A stretch of DNA of 64,000 nt, from positions 496,001 to 560,000 of the forward strand of contig JAYKXP010000001.1 in the NCBI GenBank assembly GCA_037176845.1. The letters are read 5' to 3'. The notes beneath the pieces are model-generated. The model made no database searches, was not told where the DNA came from, and saw only the letters and a program-made list of their open reading frames with translations. The DNA is from Paramarasmius palmivorus. Its lineage: Eukaryota > Basidiomycota > Agaricomycetes > Agaricales > Marasmiaceae. This document shows positions 21,087 through 36,330 of the stretch, in pieces. Position numbers and translations under genes: made by a program. The first letter of the stretch is position 1. Every line of letters starts with the position of its first letter.

Positions 21087-23256
21087 ATGAAGTTCAAGCC
21101 CAGTCGTCCTCAAGCCAAAGAGACACAAGAGTGCGACTCGGATTCAGAATACCAGCCATTTCTAACCCAGCCGACACTGTTCATCCCGAACCCACCTCCT
21201 CATGTCAAATTAAAGCATATCGCGTCGACATTGCAGGCATTTGGTACTTCGGTTCATACCGTCTTCTTTGTGAGTGTCAGGCAAAGACCGAGATTGGGCA
21301 AGTTTTCTGGAGAAGTGTGAGGAGAAGATGGGTGAGAGTGGAGTTTCCATCCATTGAACTCGGTGAGATTGAACCTTTGAAACTCGATGTTCAATGGCTT
21401 ACGAGACTGTGTAGCTGAGCAGGCATATGTGCAATTCCACCGACACCCAATTCCCTGGGCTACAGCCCAGAGTTGTGCTCAACTTTCGTTTCACGCCATA
21501 CTTCCCATCTGTACCTGTGGATGTCTTGGCCACGCCGCTTTTGCGCCCTGCAAGCGGTTCCTGCGCGAGCAGAAAGGAACTTAGCACAATCACACTCCCT
21601 TGAAGCCCGCTCGGAAACTGACCAAGCCTCCCAGTGATGAAGGGGTCAAGAGGAAACAGTCTACAAAGGCTCAGGAGAAGACCAAAGAGGCTCCACTTAC
21701 TGAGCCAAACACCGAACGTAAAAGGTTCTCCGAGATTCTGGAAGCCTTGGATATCCAGGAAGATCGTCCGACGTACGAGTACGTTCCTGAAGAACGAGGT
21801 ATAGGTGGTTTTACGTCCCAGATTACTTTTCATTCACTGACAGCTGTTATCTAGTGTTATATCCGATAGAAGAAGAGGCTGAATCCATCTTCATCGATGC
21901 TACCGACGAGAGCGTCGAGCATAGCGTCCCTGCCGAGCCGATACTGAGCAAGACTACCGCGCCAGCCTTCGTTCGTCCTTTTTCGTCTTATTCTTTATTC
22001 TTTGTATTTGAGGCTAACAGTTCTTTTGTACAGCATCGACTCTCCTCTTCTCGTACAGGAACGGGATACACTCGCGATCCAGTTCTCGATACGAAACCTC
22101 ACCCAGAACCGAACCAATTCTTCTACCACACCTCCGACGCACGCGATACACAAGCCTTCATCAACGCCCAAACACGCACTATCCATTCTCTTCGGAACGA
22201 CCTACACACATTCCTCAAAGCTAGCGAAAACCAAGCACTCATTATTGAAGGTCTGCGTACACACAACCGCCAGTTAGAATGGGAAAAAGCCGACCTCATT
22301 CAAGCTCAGAAGCTGCTCGAGAGACGGAAATGCGGCACTTACGAGTAATGCAGGACCAACTCGAAGATATGGCGAAGAGGCTGAGTTTTATGGAGACGAG
22401 AATAGATCTTGCTGAGACGAGGTGCAAGGTCCTCGAACAGCGGGACTGTCAGCTGGGAAAAAGGCTCTCCTCGCATGAACGGGAAGATGCAGAGATTGAC
22501 CGTCGTAAACTCAGGGAACTGGAAGAATCTTGTCATCGCCTGGCAGCTCAGATCGCTCGTGATACTCACCAGAGGAATCTTGCCGCCCAGCGGGAACGGG
22601 TTACGTTACGTGAAAAACTCGTCATTGAGCAGGCTAGGCGTCTTCGTGAGCAGGAGGAGCGACGAAGAACTTTGGCGCAAGAAGAGGCAGCCAGGAAGAT
22701 ACACCTGTCAGAGGAGAGGCAGAGAAGGGAGAAGGATCGTAGACGAAAGCTGAAGCGAGAGCAGGCAGACGCCAGGGAAAGGAAGAGATGTCAGGAGAGA
22801 GATCTACGTTTGTGGGGTACTGGAGAGTGGACCTGCGCCCGAGCGCTAGAGAGGTTCAAAGTCCTTCTCTCAGACTTTGAAATGATTACCTTCACCGAAG
22901 ACATACCACTAACTGCTGTGGCTATACCGTGGCCGATTCTCAAGGACCCGTTTGAACTGGATTTCGACGATAGCGGTAGAATGTTGGAGGAACTCGAATG
23001 GTCAATGGTAGAAGCCTTCTTTCGGACCGCAGGAAGGTTGGTGGACATTTCTGAGTACTGGAGCTTAGTGGAGCGAACTCATCGCGCGTTTCATCCTGAC
23101 CGGTGGCGGGCTCGACGGGTACTTGACACTGTGATGAACGAGGATGCCAGAGGTTGGTTAGACGCCAAGGGGAACATGGTATCCCAGGCTGTGACACCTT
23201 TGTGGAAAGAGGCGAAGGGTTACAGACATCCCACAGTTGAGGCTCGGTCTTCCTAG
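21087..23256 (+). CDS. Coiled-coil protein with C-terminal FHPDRW domain (paralogue D)
   Basis: The C-terminal domain (about 22840-23240) has IPLTAVAIPWPILKDPFEL, EWSMVEAFF, AFHPDRWRARRVLDTV and GNMVSQAVTPLW. The minus-strand genes at 56-64 kb share the same order and signature. In front lies a long charged coiled coil (QARRLREQEERRRTLAQEEA and similar). Resolved introns: after VPEER (about 21800-21854), after APAF (about 21970-22034) and a 52-nt intron at about 22257-22308, which joins IIEGLQ to AARETEMRHL. The 5' part (from 21087, MKFKPSRPQ) reads as coding but changes frame near 21208 and 21598, both in short homopolymers; the true start is uncertain. The stop lies 83 bp from the converging Arg5,6 stop. 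No membrane span is seen. The HPD motif suggests a J-like domain, but this is only a resemblance. Confidence 0.72.
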
Positions 23257-23338
23257 TGAGGCATAGCAACCTAGTTGTGGTACATGAACACAGTATATAT
23301 AGTCAGATGTAGGTGTATATTAGAAGTATATATTGTAC

Positions 23339-26342
<3,004 letters not shown>

Positions 26343-26912
26343 GGGGGTGTTAGGTCAAGTGTAATTTGGGCCGAGATCTTATATGTTTATTACTCCGGGA
26401 AATTTCGCAGCAAATTCGGAATGACTCAATGCTTCCATCTTGCTGTATGCAGCTGCATCCTCGCTGGCAGTTATTTTTGCTGTTGAACGAAACCGATCCA
26501 TCACCGTCTCATTTTTGCTGTTGGCTAGCTATACATTAAAAACAGCGCAGCTAGAGCTTCTCTGGGCCAGTTGCAAAAGCAGCGCAAACTATCTTATCTT
26601 TTTTCATAATCTTATCATGCCTAGCCGATATCTGATAAAAACACGCACTTCGGCCGAAGAAACAAAGCTTATAGATTACCAACATATTACAAGGGTAAAA
26701 ATACACAGAAGAAGATAAATACAACGTCAATGTCAAGTGTAAGTAGATACAGTATTGTTAACCAGTAAAGAAATGTACGTTAGATAAAGAAAATGGAGAA
26801 GCATAGCATGTCATGGATAGCATATCGTAAGGTTCATGTAAGAAATCGTGTAGTTTGTTGTATAGGCTGTTAAAGGTATGCAAATAAAGTTCATCGCTCG
26901 ATACCATTGTCC
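26343..26912. promoter_or_regulatory. Upstream region of Arg5,6 and 3' flank of the RING gene
   Basis: No gene was recognised in 570 bp. A TGACTCA site at 26422-26428 matches the core bound by Gcn4/Cpc1-type general amino-acid control factors. It lies about 80 bp upstream of this arginine gene. Function is inferred. Confidence 0.5.
26421..26429. promoter_or_regulatory. Possible Gcn4/Cpc1 (bZIP) site upstream of Arg5,6
   Basis: The palindromic core TGACTCA, in GGAATGACTCAATGC, lies about 80 bp 5' of the Arg5,6 start. In fungi, Gcn4/Cpc1 bind this core to induce amino-acid genes on starvation, and Arg5,6 is a known type of target. A single heptamer can also occur by chance. Confidence 0.5.
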
Positions 26913-29900
26913 TTAGGCATTGGGATCCGGTGGTGGGCGAGGGCCGAATGCAGTTCGCCACGCGCTGTTTGAATGCGAGAATCTCCAACCTGGTCCTCTG
27001 GGTGTGGGACCGTTATTATTGCTCGAATTATTGTCTTCTGTGGGATTCCTTCGTGGATTCGAGTTATTGCTATTGCTCGGACCTGCCGAAGCAGAGTTGC
27101 TACCAAACAGGGTTAGTCCTCGCCTGCGGTCCGGATTAGTGTCCCTGCGGCGTGAGTGGAAACGTGCGAGGGGAGCCGGGCTCGACGGTGCCCCTCTTGC
27201 CCTGACAGACTCCCTGCAAACAGGGCAAGTGCTGGCACTTTTGAGCCATTGCTGTAGATAGCGCGCATATTAGGGATGAAAGAATACCGACAGCTGGAAA
27301 TACGCACCTCTAGGCATGGTTTATGGAGCCAGTGGGAACACTCAGGTAGCTTTGAAACAGGATCCGATGACTTGTACTGCGATGAACCACGTCAGTATTA
27401 CACTTAGTGTCATAAAGTTAAGACTCACGTCGTCCAAGCAGATGGGACATCGCTTATCCGAATCAGCGGTTGCCCATTCTTTATACTCGACTGTTTCTAG
27501 CCCTTCAATAATGTGCTGAGGCGTTGCCTTTGACTTCACTTCTCCAAGAGCAGCTTCAAGTGACAGTAGTGACTCGTATGAAGTGTCGAAATCCTCATCT
27601 CGCTAAAAAAAATGCAACATTAGCTAGAATAGATAGGCAGCCAACAATCAAACCTACCATGAAGTCCCCAACAGTAAAGTTTCCTCTCATTCCTCGACGC
27701 CTAGGGTTGACAAGCTCCGTGAAGTTGACAAATTCCTGCTCGCCCATGTAAGATTCAAAGTCATTGCGACGATTCCTGCCAAATCTCGAAGCCAGAGACC
27801 TTCCTCTCCCAAGGGGTTGAGGACGTGTGTCTTGCATTTCAGCTCGCTCTTGACGCGTGGGCGACGTTCCTGGAGCCCTGCGTCGAAGGGGTGCGACTGA
27901 TGCCATGTAATCAATTGTTTCGCCAGTATTGGTGATCGTGGTGGGACGATTTCCTCGAGGTGGCCACCGCTGCGGCACACCGATGACAGGGCGTGGTCGA
28001 CTACTTTCTTCATTATCTTCCAAACTGCCCCATAGGCTAGCACTTCTCGGAGGACCATTGTTACTATATCTCTCTCGATGATATTGGTCAATTATGTGCT
28101 GAGAGCGCGCTTCAGAAAGTCCATCATGCCTCAAAACATGTAACGCATGTTCGAGGCCTCGCTGTTCACTGCTGGTATCATTGCTTTCGTCCAGAAGTGA
28201 GGCATCCACCCTGGCATGATTGCTGATCCATCGATGAAGTTCTTCTTCTGATTGCCGTGGTTGCCACATGATTATGCGGCGTTTCGTCCTCAAAACGCAC
28301 ACTCGGTGCTGGACGAGTGGGCATGGAAGACCTGCGGTTGAGGAAAGGATGACGGGGTTCTATTCGAGTGCGTTGAAAATAATCCGATCTGTTGTGGTCA
28401 TGCAAACTCTAAATTCAAAGAAACGTAGATCAGCGAGGCTCCCAGGGATAGACAACATTACTTTACTCACATTTCCAACACCGGATCCACCGGACTCTAA
28501 TGGTGGCTCACTTTCGAAAGGTAACGGAGGTATCGACGGTGGGTTGGAACGCTCGTTGGCTCGGCCGCGCTCAACAAATCTCTGAAGAGTATTTCTGTAT
28601 GGACCCGGCACATAACTCTGTAGATCGATGTTCCCGTGTCTTTCTGCAGCTGGTCGAACGTTGTTTGTGGGAGCGTCGCTTCTTGCTCGGATGGAAGGGT
28701 TTGGAAGATAAGAAGGCATATTGATCCAGTTCTCACCTTCTATGTCCATTAAAGGAGAGGGAGAACGAGCGAGAGGAATTTCCACGTCCAATGTAGCAGC
28801 AGGCCTATCTCCGCGAGTTCCCGACCTCAGATATGGCTCGACCAAAAAGCCATCGAACTCGCCATCGTCACTAATAGCAGGAGAAATGCTGGAATCGAAT
28901 AGTGTCTCTCCCAAATCCGGCGGAGGAATTGAAGGCGGAATCGTTGGTTGCGAGCGTCGGTCTGAAACAGTGGATCCAAAGCTTCGTGAATCTCTATGTA
29001 TTCTTCTGCTTAGCGAAGATTCTAAGTCGCCAAGCCTTGAGAGAGTAGGTTCTATATCCTGGGAATTTGTCCGTGGCACGTCAGGGATTGTTGAACTTTG
29101 GGGCTCGTGAATTCCAGTAGAGCCAAAACCAAGGGATGCTCGTCCCGCCCTTGCGCTAGAATTCCACTGGGTTCGGATATCCCTGACACGGGAAGCAGGA
29201 TCATATTGGTGTTCTCTGACATCTCCGCTTGCCGGTCGATGCCCAACCGTACTCGAAGGTGTCGAGTAGTGTATAAAGGGCATACGAGGACGTCTCGCCC
29301 ATTCATTACTTCGGTCACGCCCAGAAGGCACCTCGATGTGAGGGTCTGTAGGCTGGGACTGCCCACCTAACGAGTTCCGTTGAATATTCCTTGAGAGTTG
29401 CGATGATAGACGCTCCTCTTCATCGTGGTCGTTCAAGAAGTATTCTGCGATGGTGTTGTGTACAGCAGGGGGTCCGGGGCTAGGGTATTGAGGTAGCATT
29501 GGGCTCGCTTCTGTTCGTGATGGCTCCTCGGTATAATTAAATGGTCGACGACCAAATGAAAAAGTGATGACCAGGTCTCACGACCAGTTTCAGCGTTTGG
29601 TTCCTGAGCAGAAGGTGCGTTGCGGCGCATGCGATCTACTATTTCACGATCATGACGACGTCTCATTTCAGCCGAGCTCTCCGAAAGAAGCGAGTTGGAC
29701 GCCCCATGACCACTTGCATAACGGGGTCGAATGCGCCGTATTCCAAAGCCTGTGGTCGTACGGTGGTCTTGCATTGCCGTATTAGCTGCTGTGAGGTGGG
29801 TCTAATGAGTGAATTCCCTCAAAAAGAAAAGACGTCGCACTTACCGGTGGGGTTGCGTCGGGTCCAGGAGGCGAGTTCTGCGATTGATAATGTCAGTAAG

Positions 29901-32146
29901 GGGAGCAGAATAGTGGAATAAGACGTACCTCTGTCGCTTGGCTGAAGAGGTCGTGGTGCCGAGGAGCCCATCCTTCTAGATGTCTGATATATTCTCTCAG
30001 ACTCGGAAAGATGTTCCTCATCTGACCAGTCCTCATCGGCCCAGGAAATAGACCATCTCATGGGAGAAGGTCGGAATTCTTCAGGTTCCTCGTAAGCTAC
30101 ATGGGACATTAGTACATTGGTGCCGTTATGAACAAAGGCCATACCTCGCAGTCTATATCTGCCAGTGGCTTCTCTGGGGTCCACCAGCCCTTGCTCAATC
30201 AACCTTCGACTGTTATCTCCGCGAGTGTGTACTGCGCTTGCCTCCCGTCTGTCTGGTCCTTCGCGTACCAACATGGATGCCAGCGACGGCGGAGACCTAG
30301 GGCGGAAAGATCTAGCTGCGTTGCTACCAGGAGGCGGAAACTCCTGTTGAGAGCGTGCGTTCTCCAATACATGCGCGCGCAGCCCCGATACTGTGCTTTC
30401 GAAATCGAACTCCCGAGTGCTGGACTGTGGGTCAGAAACCGTGCTTCCAGTATCTCTGCGACCGGCGTAAGATGGGATATTGGATAGGCGGTCTGACTGT
30501 GATTGTGGTGCGCCGACTTGCGGAGGCATGTCGCGGGTATCCGAGTTCTCAAACCATCGCTCCAGTTCAGTACTAAGAGATCCGAGTGAGGACTGACGTC
30601 GAAGGGTCAAAGGATAAATACGGCTGCCGCCCGCAGTCATAGACTCGTTTCGAGTGTTGCTGCTGGTCGATGGTAGCTGAGCATTGGATTCCGTAGCTGG
30701 GGGGATCCTCTGCGCAGAAAATAGTGGTGGAACCCAATCGTCTGGTACAGAGCTGGACACTGGCGTAGACCTGTCTGTTGCACGAGCCGACCAGTGGGTA
30801 GGTGAAGGTGAACGTCGAGCATTTCTTCCCCACGGCGTAAAACCAGACAAATTTCGCCATGGCGATTCCGAGCCACTCCCCGACCCGCTCCAAATGGAGT
30901 CATTTGAGCCAAAGGTAGACCGTGTTTCAAGTGTCACAGATCTCTCAGACCTGGTGCTTGGCTGAGGCTGTGCATCTCTGGTCGCCAACGCGTTATACTC
31001 CGGCGACATTCGCGCGCTAGATGGTATCCCAAGTGAACTTAAATCATCATCACTCATGAATTGGGCGTCACTGATGATTGAGTTGCTGAGGGAGGCCAGT
31101 CTAGCAGGCGCTTGGTTTGCATTCCCTTGTGGTTGGGGGTGATGATCGACAGCCGCACTATAGCCTATTGAAGGTGCATTTAGGAGAGAAGCGTCGTTTG
31201 ATGTCTGTGATGAGAGAGAAGAACGCGAACTGGAGAGTGACAGGGATGATGAAGGCAAATTTCGTGCTGCAAGGATCGCGTCAATCGGACAAAGCTCGGG
31301 GAAGAACCGAGATGACTCACCTGGCGGTGGCACTGAAGCACCCAAAGATATGCCTGAACGTTCATTTCTACCTGTCTCCCCCGGTCTTTGTATAGTAGCT
31401 GATGTAGTTGATAAATTCGACCCGAACTCAAAAGAGTGAGGTCGTGAGGGTGACGTCTGGTGGCGAGTGTTGAGGAATGGCAACACGTCCTCATCTAGAC
31501 GAGGTGGATCATCCTGTAGAGACAATGGAGGTAGGGTCGGTGGAGGCGTGGGCAAACGGGCGATAGAAGGTGATCTGGGCCCCAAACTCCGTAATGCAGG
31601 GACTGAAGGTTGAAAAACATCGACTCTTTCATGGGATGACCTGTAACCTTCTTCTGATACAGGTTCACCCTCTGCTGAAGGAGGCGACGAGGAAGGAGAA
31701 GATAGATCATAGTCCTCAGACTCGTCCGCAGGATCACCGAGAGGGTAATCTGGCATCTCAATGTCCTGGATATCTGGGGTTGGTAGCCTCGGGGGTTCGA
31801 AAGGCATTGTACCGAGCAGGTTGGATGCCATCGGTCTACTGGTCGAGGGAACAGATGGCTCAGCAGCACGTTCGCTTCTCTCAGAATGATTGGAACTGGA
31901 TGCCAACGTCGAGGAGCCTGTGCTGGACATCGATGAATTCCCATCTGAAAGACTACTCGCACTCCTCGCACGTTTATTTCTCTCGTTCCTGCTGCTGCTG
32001 GCTCCAACGGATCCACGACTACCTCCCGCTTCAACGGCACCAACCGGGCTTTCCAAGTCGAAGCCGAACTGGTCAAAGGATCTTTTGAAAGAAGTTGTAT
32101 TTGCTGGTAGAGTAAGATGTAGCTGAGGTGGGCAGTTTGACGACAT
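26913..32146 (-). CDS. RING-H2 E3 ubiquitin ligase with very long disordered N-terminus
   Basis: The C-terminal exons (about 27500 down to 26913) encode a RING-H2 finger: RCPICLDD, intron, KLPECSHWLHKPCLE, intron, QWLKSASTCPVCRESV. An Asn/Ser/Pro-rich tail ending RPPPDPNA follows. Upstream, about 1,300 codons are low-complexity, Ser/Pro/Arg-rich and disordered. The start at 32146 gives MSSNCPPQLHLTLPANTTSF with a KRSFDQFGFDLESP motif. Introns interrupt the long frames (e.g. near 29890, 30100, 31310). The frame also changes near 29560 (T run) and 28270-28400 without obvious introns. So either the sequence has indels or there are two genes; a start MWQPRQSEEELHRW at 28269 could head a separate RING protein. 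The RING itself is certain; the single-gene model is inference. Confidence 0.7.
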
Positions 32147-32327
32147 TGTCAAAGAATAAAGCAGTTGCCTTGACAGACGATGTAATAGTAAGAGGGAGAA
32201 ATGCAAAGTCGCCCGTGAGACTTATTTGGGCCTGTACGTAAGCGATCATGGGTTACTAAGTATGTCAGGAAATCCCGACTTTTGTGGACCTCCAGGGCAA
32301 ATTATTACAGTGCAGAATATATACAAG

Positions 32328-33346
32328 CTATGTACAGCAATTAATTATATCAGATTGTTGACCTGAATCATCGAACTCTTTTGGGGGGTGCATGAAGAAC
32401 CTCTGGTATTGCATTATGTGGCGAACCAGAATAATAAGCGTATAAAGGATAAACTGGTCTTTGCATAGGAATGCCGGGCGATTGGGGTTCAGACGTGCAA
32501 AAAGGTTCACTGCCCTTCGAGTGAGCTAAGCATCAATGAAAATCAATGTCCAACAACCATTCATCGCGGAAACATACCTTCACCTGGATGATCTGGCAGA
32601 TATTGTTCGATACATGGACAAGCGCTAGGACGCCAATGAGACACAACACGATAATCATCGGCGTTTCATGAGCACCGTTTCCATGCTCGCATTCCTTCGA
32701 TACAACACCGTTTCCCGGAAGCTTCCCTTGCGCTTTTACTTCCGTTATAGCTGAACCAAGCCGGACACGGAAGGACCCATTGATGATACCTACTGAATTT
32801 TAGCATGGTTCAACAAACACGGTAGAATGACTATACCGTCCAATACAGCGCCAGCAGTAGATTCACCAGCAGTAGATTCACCAGCAGTGTCGTACTCAGC
32901 TGAGGCAGGTACAGGTATAACCGAGAATACAGTCGGGCGTGGAAAGGCCACTAAAAAAGTCGAACTGTGACTGATCCCAGGATCTGCCTTAGCAGGGGTC
33001 AGTTGAGATGGAACCGAGGGAGGATAGTCGGGTGATGAGCTAACATCCGGCGTCTCTTGCTCACTAGTGTTCTGTTCAGCACTACATTCGTCTTTATAAA
33101 TGAAGAGCATGCTCACCCGACGCCATTAGCATCGTTCCCGACATTAGGAGATTGTGATGCCTCCTTTGGTACACAGGCAGCACCGTCAGACGCGTCTTCC
33201 GATGAGGAACTCATCTCGTCGCCTGGAGCTGGGGGGACTATTGGACAGCCGGCCACTTGCACACAAATCCGAAGGACCCCAAACCCATGACCAACGGATA
33301 TGACCACGCCGAGGACGAAGACATGAGATGTTGGTTGCTTCATCTG
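32328..33346 (-). CDS. Ser/Pro-rich membrane protein with signal peptide and one internal span
   Basis: Family not recognised. Start MKQPTSHVFVLGVVISVG at 33346 (an in-frame Met at 33409 is also possible) opens with a hydrophobic signal-like segment. A low-complexity Ser/Thr/Pro region follows, carrying a repeated TAGES unit. Next is a predicted membrane span (PMIIVLCLIGVLALVHVSNN), then a C-terminal part ending PKEFDDSGQQSDIINCCT. The intron near 32520-32575 joins QVK to LTRRAVNLF. The step from exon 1 (ending GNDANGV) to DECSAEQNTSEQE requires either an implausible 25-nt intron or a frame correction near 33115. The layout suggests a cell-surface protein (inference). Confidence 0.55.
32851..32888. 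repeat. 15-bp direct repeat in coding sequence
   Basis: CCAGCAGTAGATTCA occurs twice in tandem, followed by a partial third unit (CCAGCAGT). It encodes the repeated TAGES segment of the membrane protein. Confidence 0.85.
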
Positions 33347-33514
33347 CAGTCGCGGTAGGGATCTAGACGAATCTAGGATGAAGTCGTCACGAATGTAACG
33401 AACAGGCAATGACCGTATCGACTCAATTCTCGAATGCTTGGCAAGAATATAGAGACGATTTCATCTGTCGGTAGAATATGTAGAAATCGTCCCTTTTGAA
33501 CGATTCCCCAGCTG

Positions 33515-33886
33515 TCAATCTCTGAAGGTTGTAGCCCGCCGATACCTCACGGTGGGGGCATGAGTCACTTCGGCAGTGGATATACAGCACCACAATGCGA
33601 GAATCACGAACACAACTGGCGCAGTACTACAGCCGCTGTTGGGCTTTGGCAGTACAAATGCCTTAAACAGCGGTGAGGACACCTCGTTTTGTTCGAAGAA
33701 CTGTGGAACACACCGTATGACCATCTCCTCGTGAATTACGGATCGACTGGCGCCAAAAAACAACAGCGACAGGCACTTAGATGGGTAAATGAATTCCATT
33801 CGGGATAGTAGGCATTGAAACAGCACAATGATGGTGGTATCGAGCGAAGCGCTTAGGCGGGCGCCGCGTACAACCAATGCGCCCAT
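33515..33886 (-). CDS. Unassigned open frame, possible small membrane protein
   Basis: A 123-codon frame with hydrophobic stretches (TTIIVLFQCLL, CLSLLFFGA) and a span-like APVVFVILALWCCIS near the C-terminus. No domain or conserved motif is recognised, and the exon structure is unclear. It could be the 5' neighbour or a diverged relative of the membrane protein just downstream, or a chance frame. Confidence 0.3.
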   Translation of the reverse strand: MGALVVRGARLSASLDTTIIVLFQCLLSRMEFIYPSKCLSLLFFGASRSVIHEEMVIRCVPQFFEQNEVSSPLFKAFVLPKPNSGCSTAPVVFVILALWCCISTAEVTHAPTVRYRRATTFRD

Positions 33887-34174
33887 TTTTCAGGTACAAT
33901 TGCAACATGACGCTATACCTACATAGCTCAGTATGTACCACAAATTTGACAAAACTGTAAATACATGATACATGAACCTTGAGGACTCGATATCTTAATC
34001 CAACAACAATTCCAGATGCAATCCAACCCGTGTACGTATGATAAAAATTAGAACGGTGTGTAGATATAAGTAAACGTGAGATAAAGATGGCGAACGAAGG
34101 AGGTCCTTCCATAATACAGACCTGTGTAACAGAAGGAATGACAGAATTCGAAGAGACAGGAACCCATTGATGCT

Positions 34175-35059
34175 TCAGGCCTTGAGAAGTTTATCCACAA
34201 CAGCGTGGGTTGCAACAATCCACGAGATCATTGCGAGACCACGTTCAGCAATATACACCGGATACGATTCGTCCTAAAATATTGACGGTTATGAGAGACA
34301 AACTACATTTGCGGAACGCACTTACATTATATGATCCATCCCGGGAGGTCAAGCGAGCAGTTGTTGCGATTGGGTGCTTCGAATCTTTAGCATAAAGCTC
34401 AAGGTACGTGCTGTCGGGGAACACAGGGTTGCTTCCACAGTAAATAACTTTCCACTTATAGTCTAGCCCATCAGGCCCGATAAATGTACGACTTTGTGAC
34501 CTTTGAAGAAAGAATTCCATGAGCCTGGAACATGCTGTAACGACGCAAAACAAACTCACGTCGAACCACTACGAGAGAATGTCGGTGTCAGTGGACCGAG
34601 AGAATTCTAGACATGCGACACTCACAGCATGGCACTCTTCTTGATGACATCCTTAACGGCCGTAGTTTTGTTGCCAACAGTCAAACTGTGTGAGTCTTTC
34701 GTATGAGTTCCTCGAGTACACGCGGTTATAGACATAACATACTGGCTACGTTCCATGGCTTTCAAGTTTGCCCCCTGCCATTCGATGCACATAATGTCGC
34801 TTCCTCCATCGCCGTGCTTGATGTGGAATCGGCTACCCTGCTCGAGAGTCGAGAAAGCGACAGACCGGTCGCTGGAGTTTGGTGTCTTGTTGATAAATGA
34901 AACCTTCCTGGCGCCACTGGAGGTGAAAGTAGCAGGTTTTCTCCATAACCGCTTGACATAGTGGTCGGGAATGATATCGATAGAGGTTGCCGAGAATTCT
35001 GAGCCGTCACCGTATTCTCTTGAGCGAATGACAAGGGTGCCAACGGGCGTGAAAACCAT
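34175..35059 (-). CDS. DUF6593-domain protein
   Basis: DUF6593 proteins are a basidiomycete-expanded family of unknown function. Start MVFTPVGTLVIRSREYGDGS at 35059; exon 1 runs to IKKSAML. A tiny exon (GST) follows. After a 68-nt intron comes the diagnostic SRTFIGPDGLDYKWK. The next landmarks are PIATTARLTSRDGSYN and, after the last intron, a hydrophobic helix-like end AERGLAMISWIVATHAVVDK. The stop is at 34175. About 240 residues is usual for the family. The short exon and its flanking introns are my reconstruction; the domain assignment rests on the order of motifs. It is divergent from UBC13, with 215 bp between the starts. Confidence 0.75.
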
Positions 35060-35274
35060 TTTAAAGGAAGGGGAAGTAGAGATGGTGGTGGTAAAATGAA
35101 GAAAAAGATAATCCATTCGGAACTGGCTTGAATAATATGGTGCTGGTCAAGAATAATCCGGCCAGGGGTACACGGAGTCCTTCGGCGTATCACCGCCTAT
35201 TTCGGCTTTGTCACTTGTCCTTCCACCACCCCTTTGATTTGCCATCTCTTGAGATCGAATTCCCAATCTATACT

Positions 35275-36031
35275 ATGGCTTTACCCAAGGCATGTTCTTG
35301 ATTTTACACTTGATGCTTAGAATCTCACTACTTTCCTCTTTTTCGAACTGCAGCGTATAATTAAGGTGTGTTGATTGGTTTCCAGGTTGCTTGTTGATAA
35401 TGCTGACCCAGTCTTACTAGGAAACTGAACGTCTCGTAGCGGACCCAGCACCAGGAATTACAGCAGCTCCTCATGAAGATAACCTAAGATACTTTGACGT
35501 TACAATTCAAGGCCCCGGAGGCAGCCCTTTTGAAAGTACCGTCATCTTTGTCTTGTGCTGAACGAACGCGTCAACACTGAGCATCATTCTTATATCTCTC
35601 AGATGGGGTCTTCAAACTCGAACTCTTTCTCCCAGAAGAATACCCTATGGCCCCTCCCAAAGTCCGATTTCTCACCAAAATCTACCATCCCAACATTGGT
35701 CCGTCCGCCCAAGTGCTACTTTTAGCGTGCAGGTGTACTCAATTCCGTCGCTTATCACAGATAAACTCGGCAGAATCTGTCTAGATATCCTCAAAGGCAA
35801 GAATAGTCGCACTTCAAATACCACATCCTCCTGATCAGATGCTTCTTTACAACAGACAAGTGGTCTCCAGCGCTCCAGATTCGTACAGTTCTACTCTCAG
35901 TTCAGGCACTCCTAAGTGCACCGAACCCGGACGATCCTTTGGCTACCGACGTTGCGAAGCACTACAAGGAAGACGAGAAAGATGCGCAAAGGGTTAGTCG
36001 GGAGTGGACAGTCAAGTACGCGTCAGAGTGA
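35275..36031 (+). CDS. UBC13: Ubc13-type E2 ubiquitin-conjugating enzyme (Lys63 chains)
   Basis: With an Mms2-type partner, Ubc13 builds Lys63-linked ubiquitin chains in post-replication repair. Spliced protein: [45 protein letters not shown], then [19 protein letters not shown]. It continues [21 protein letters not shown] with the active-site Cys, and [20 protein letters not shown], and ends VKYASE. About 150 aa, the normal length. Six exons are needed. Two introns have GC donors: 35290-35353 (AAG|GCATGT..CTGCAG) and 35797-35855 (AAAG|GCAAGA..AACAG). The others are GT..AG. The frame is intact throughout. Confidence 0.94.
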
Positions 36032-36330
36032 TTGTGTACTTGTCTTTTTCATAGAGGCGGATCTTTTGGCCTGGCTTGACGTCGTAGACAAGATGGCAAG
36101 ACATGGAGAATCGTTAATGAAGAATTTTGCGTTGTTATCTGCTTTGCACGCCGATCATTTTGTACTTTATGGCTGAACCTCATGAATGTCGATAAGTAAT
36201 GTCTTTTGACGTCAAGCTGCAGACAGTTCCATTAGATTATATTATCCTCCATATACGTAGTGAGAGACCAGACTAAGAACTCGATAAACTGAATGAAAGG
36301 AAATGAAAGGGGCCAAAGTCCGCCGCATTA

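Noticed and set aside
31495..32088. Two long frames (172-193 codons) overlapping the start of the RING gene
   Set aside because: Ser/Pro-rich codons of the real frame leave the other frames open; no start context or domain.
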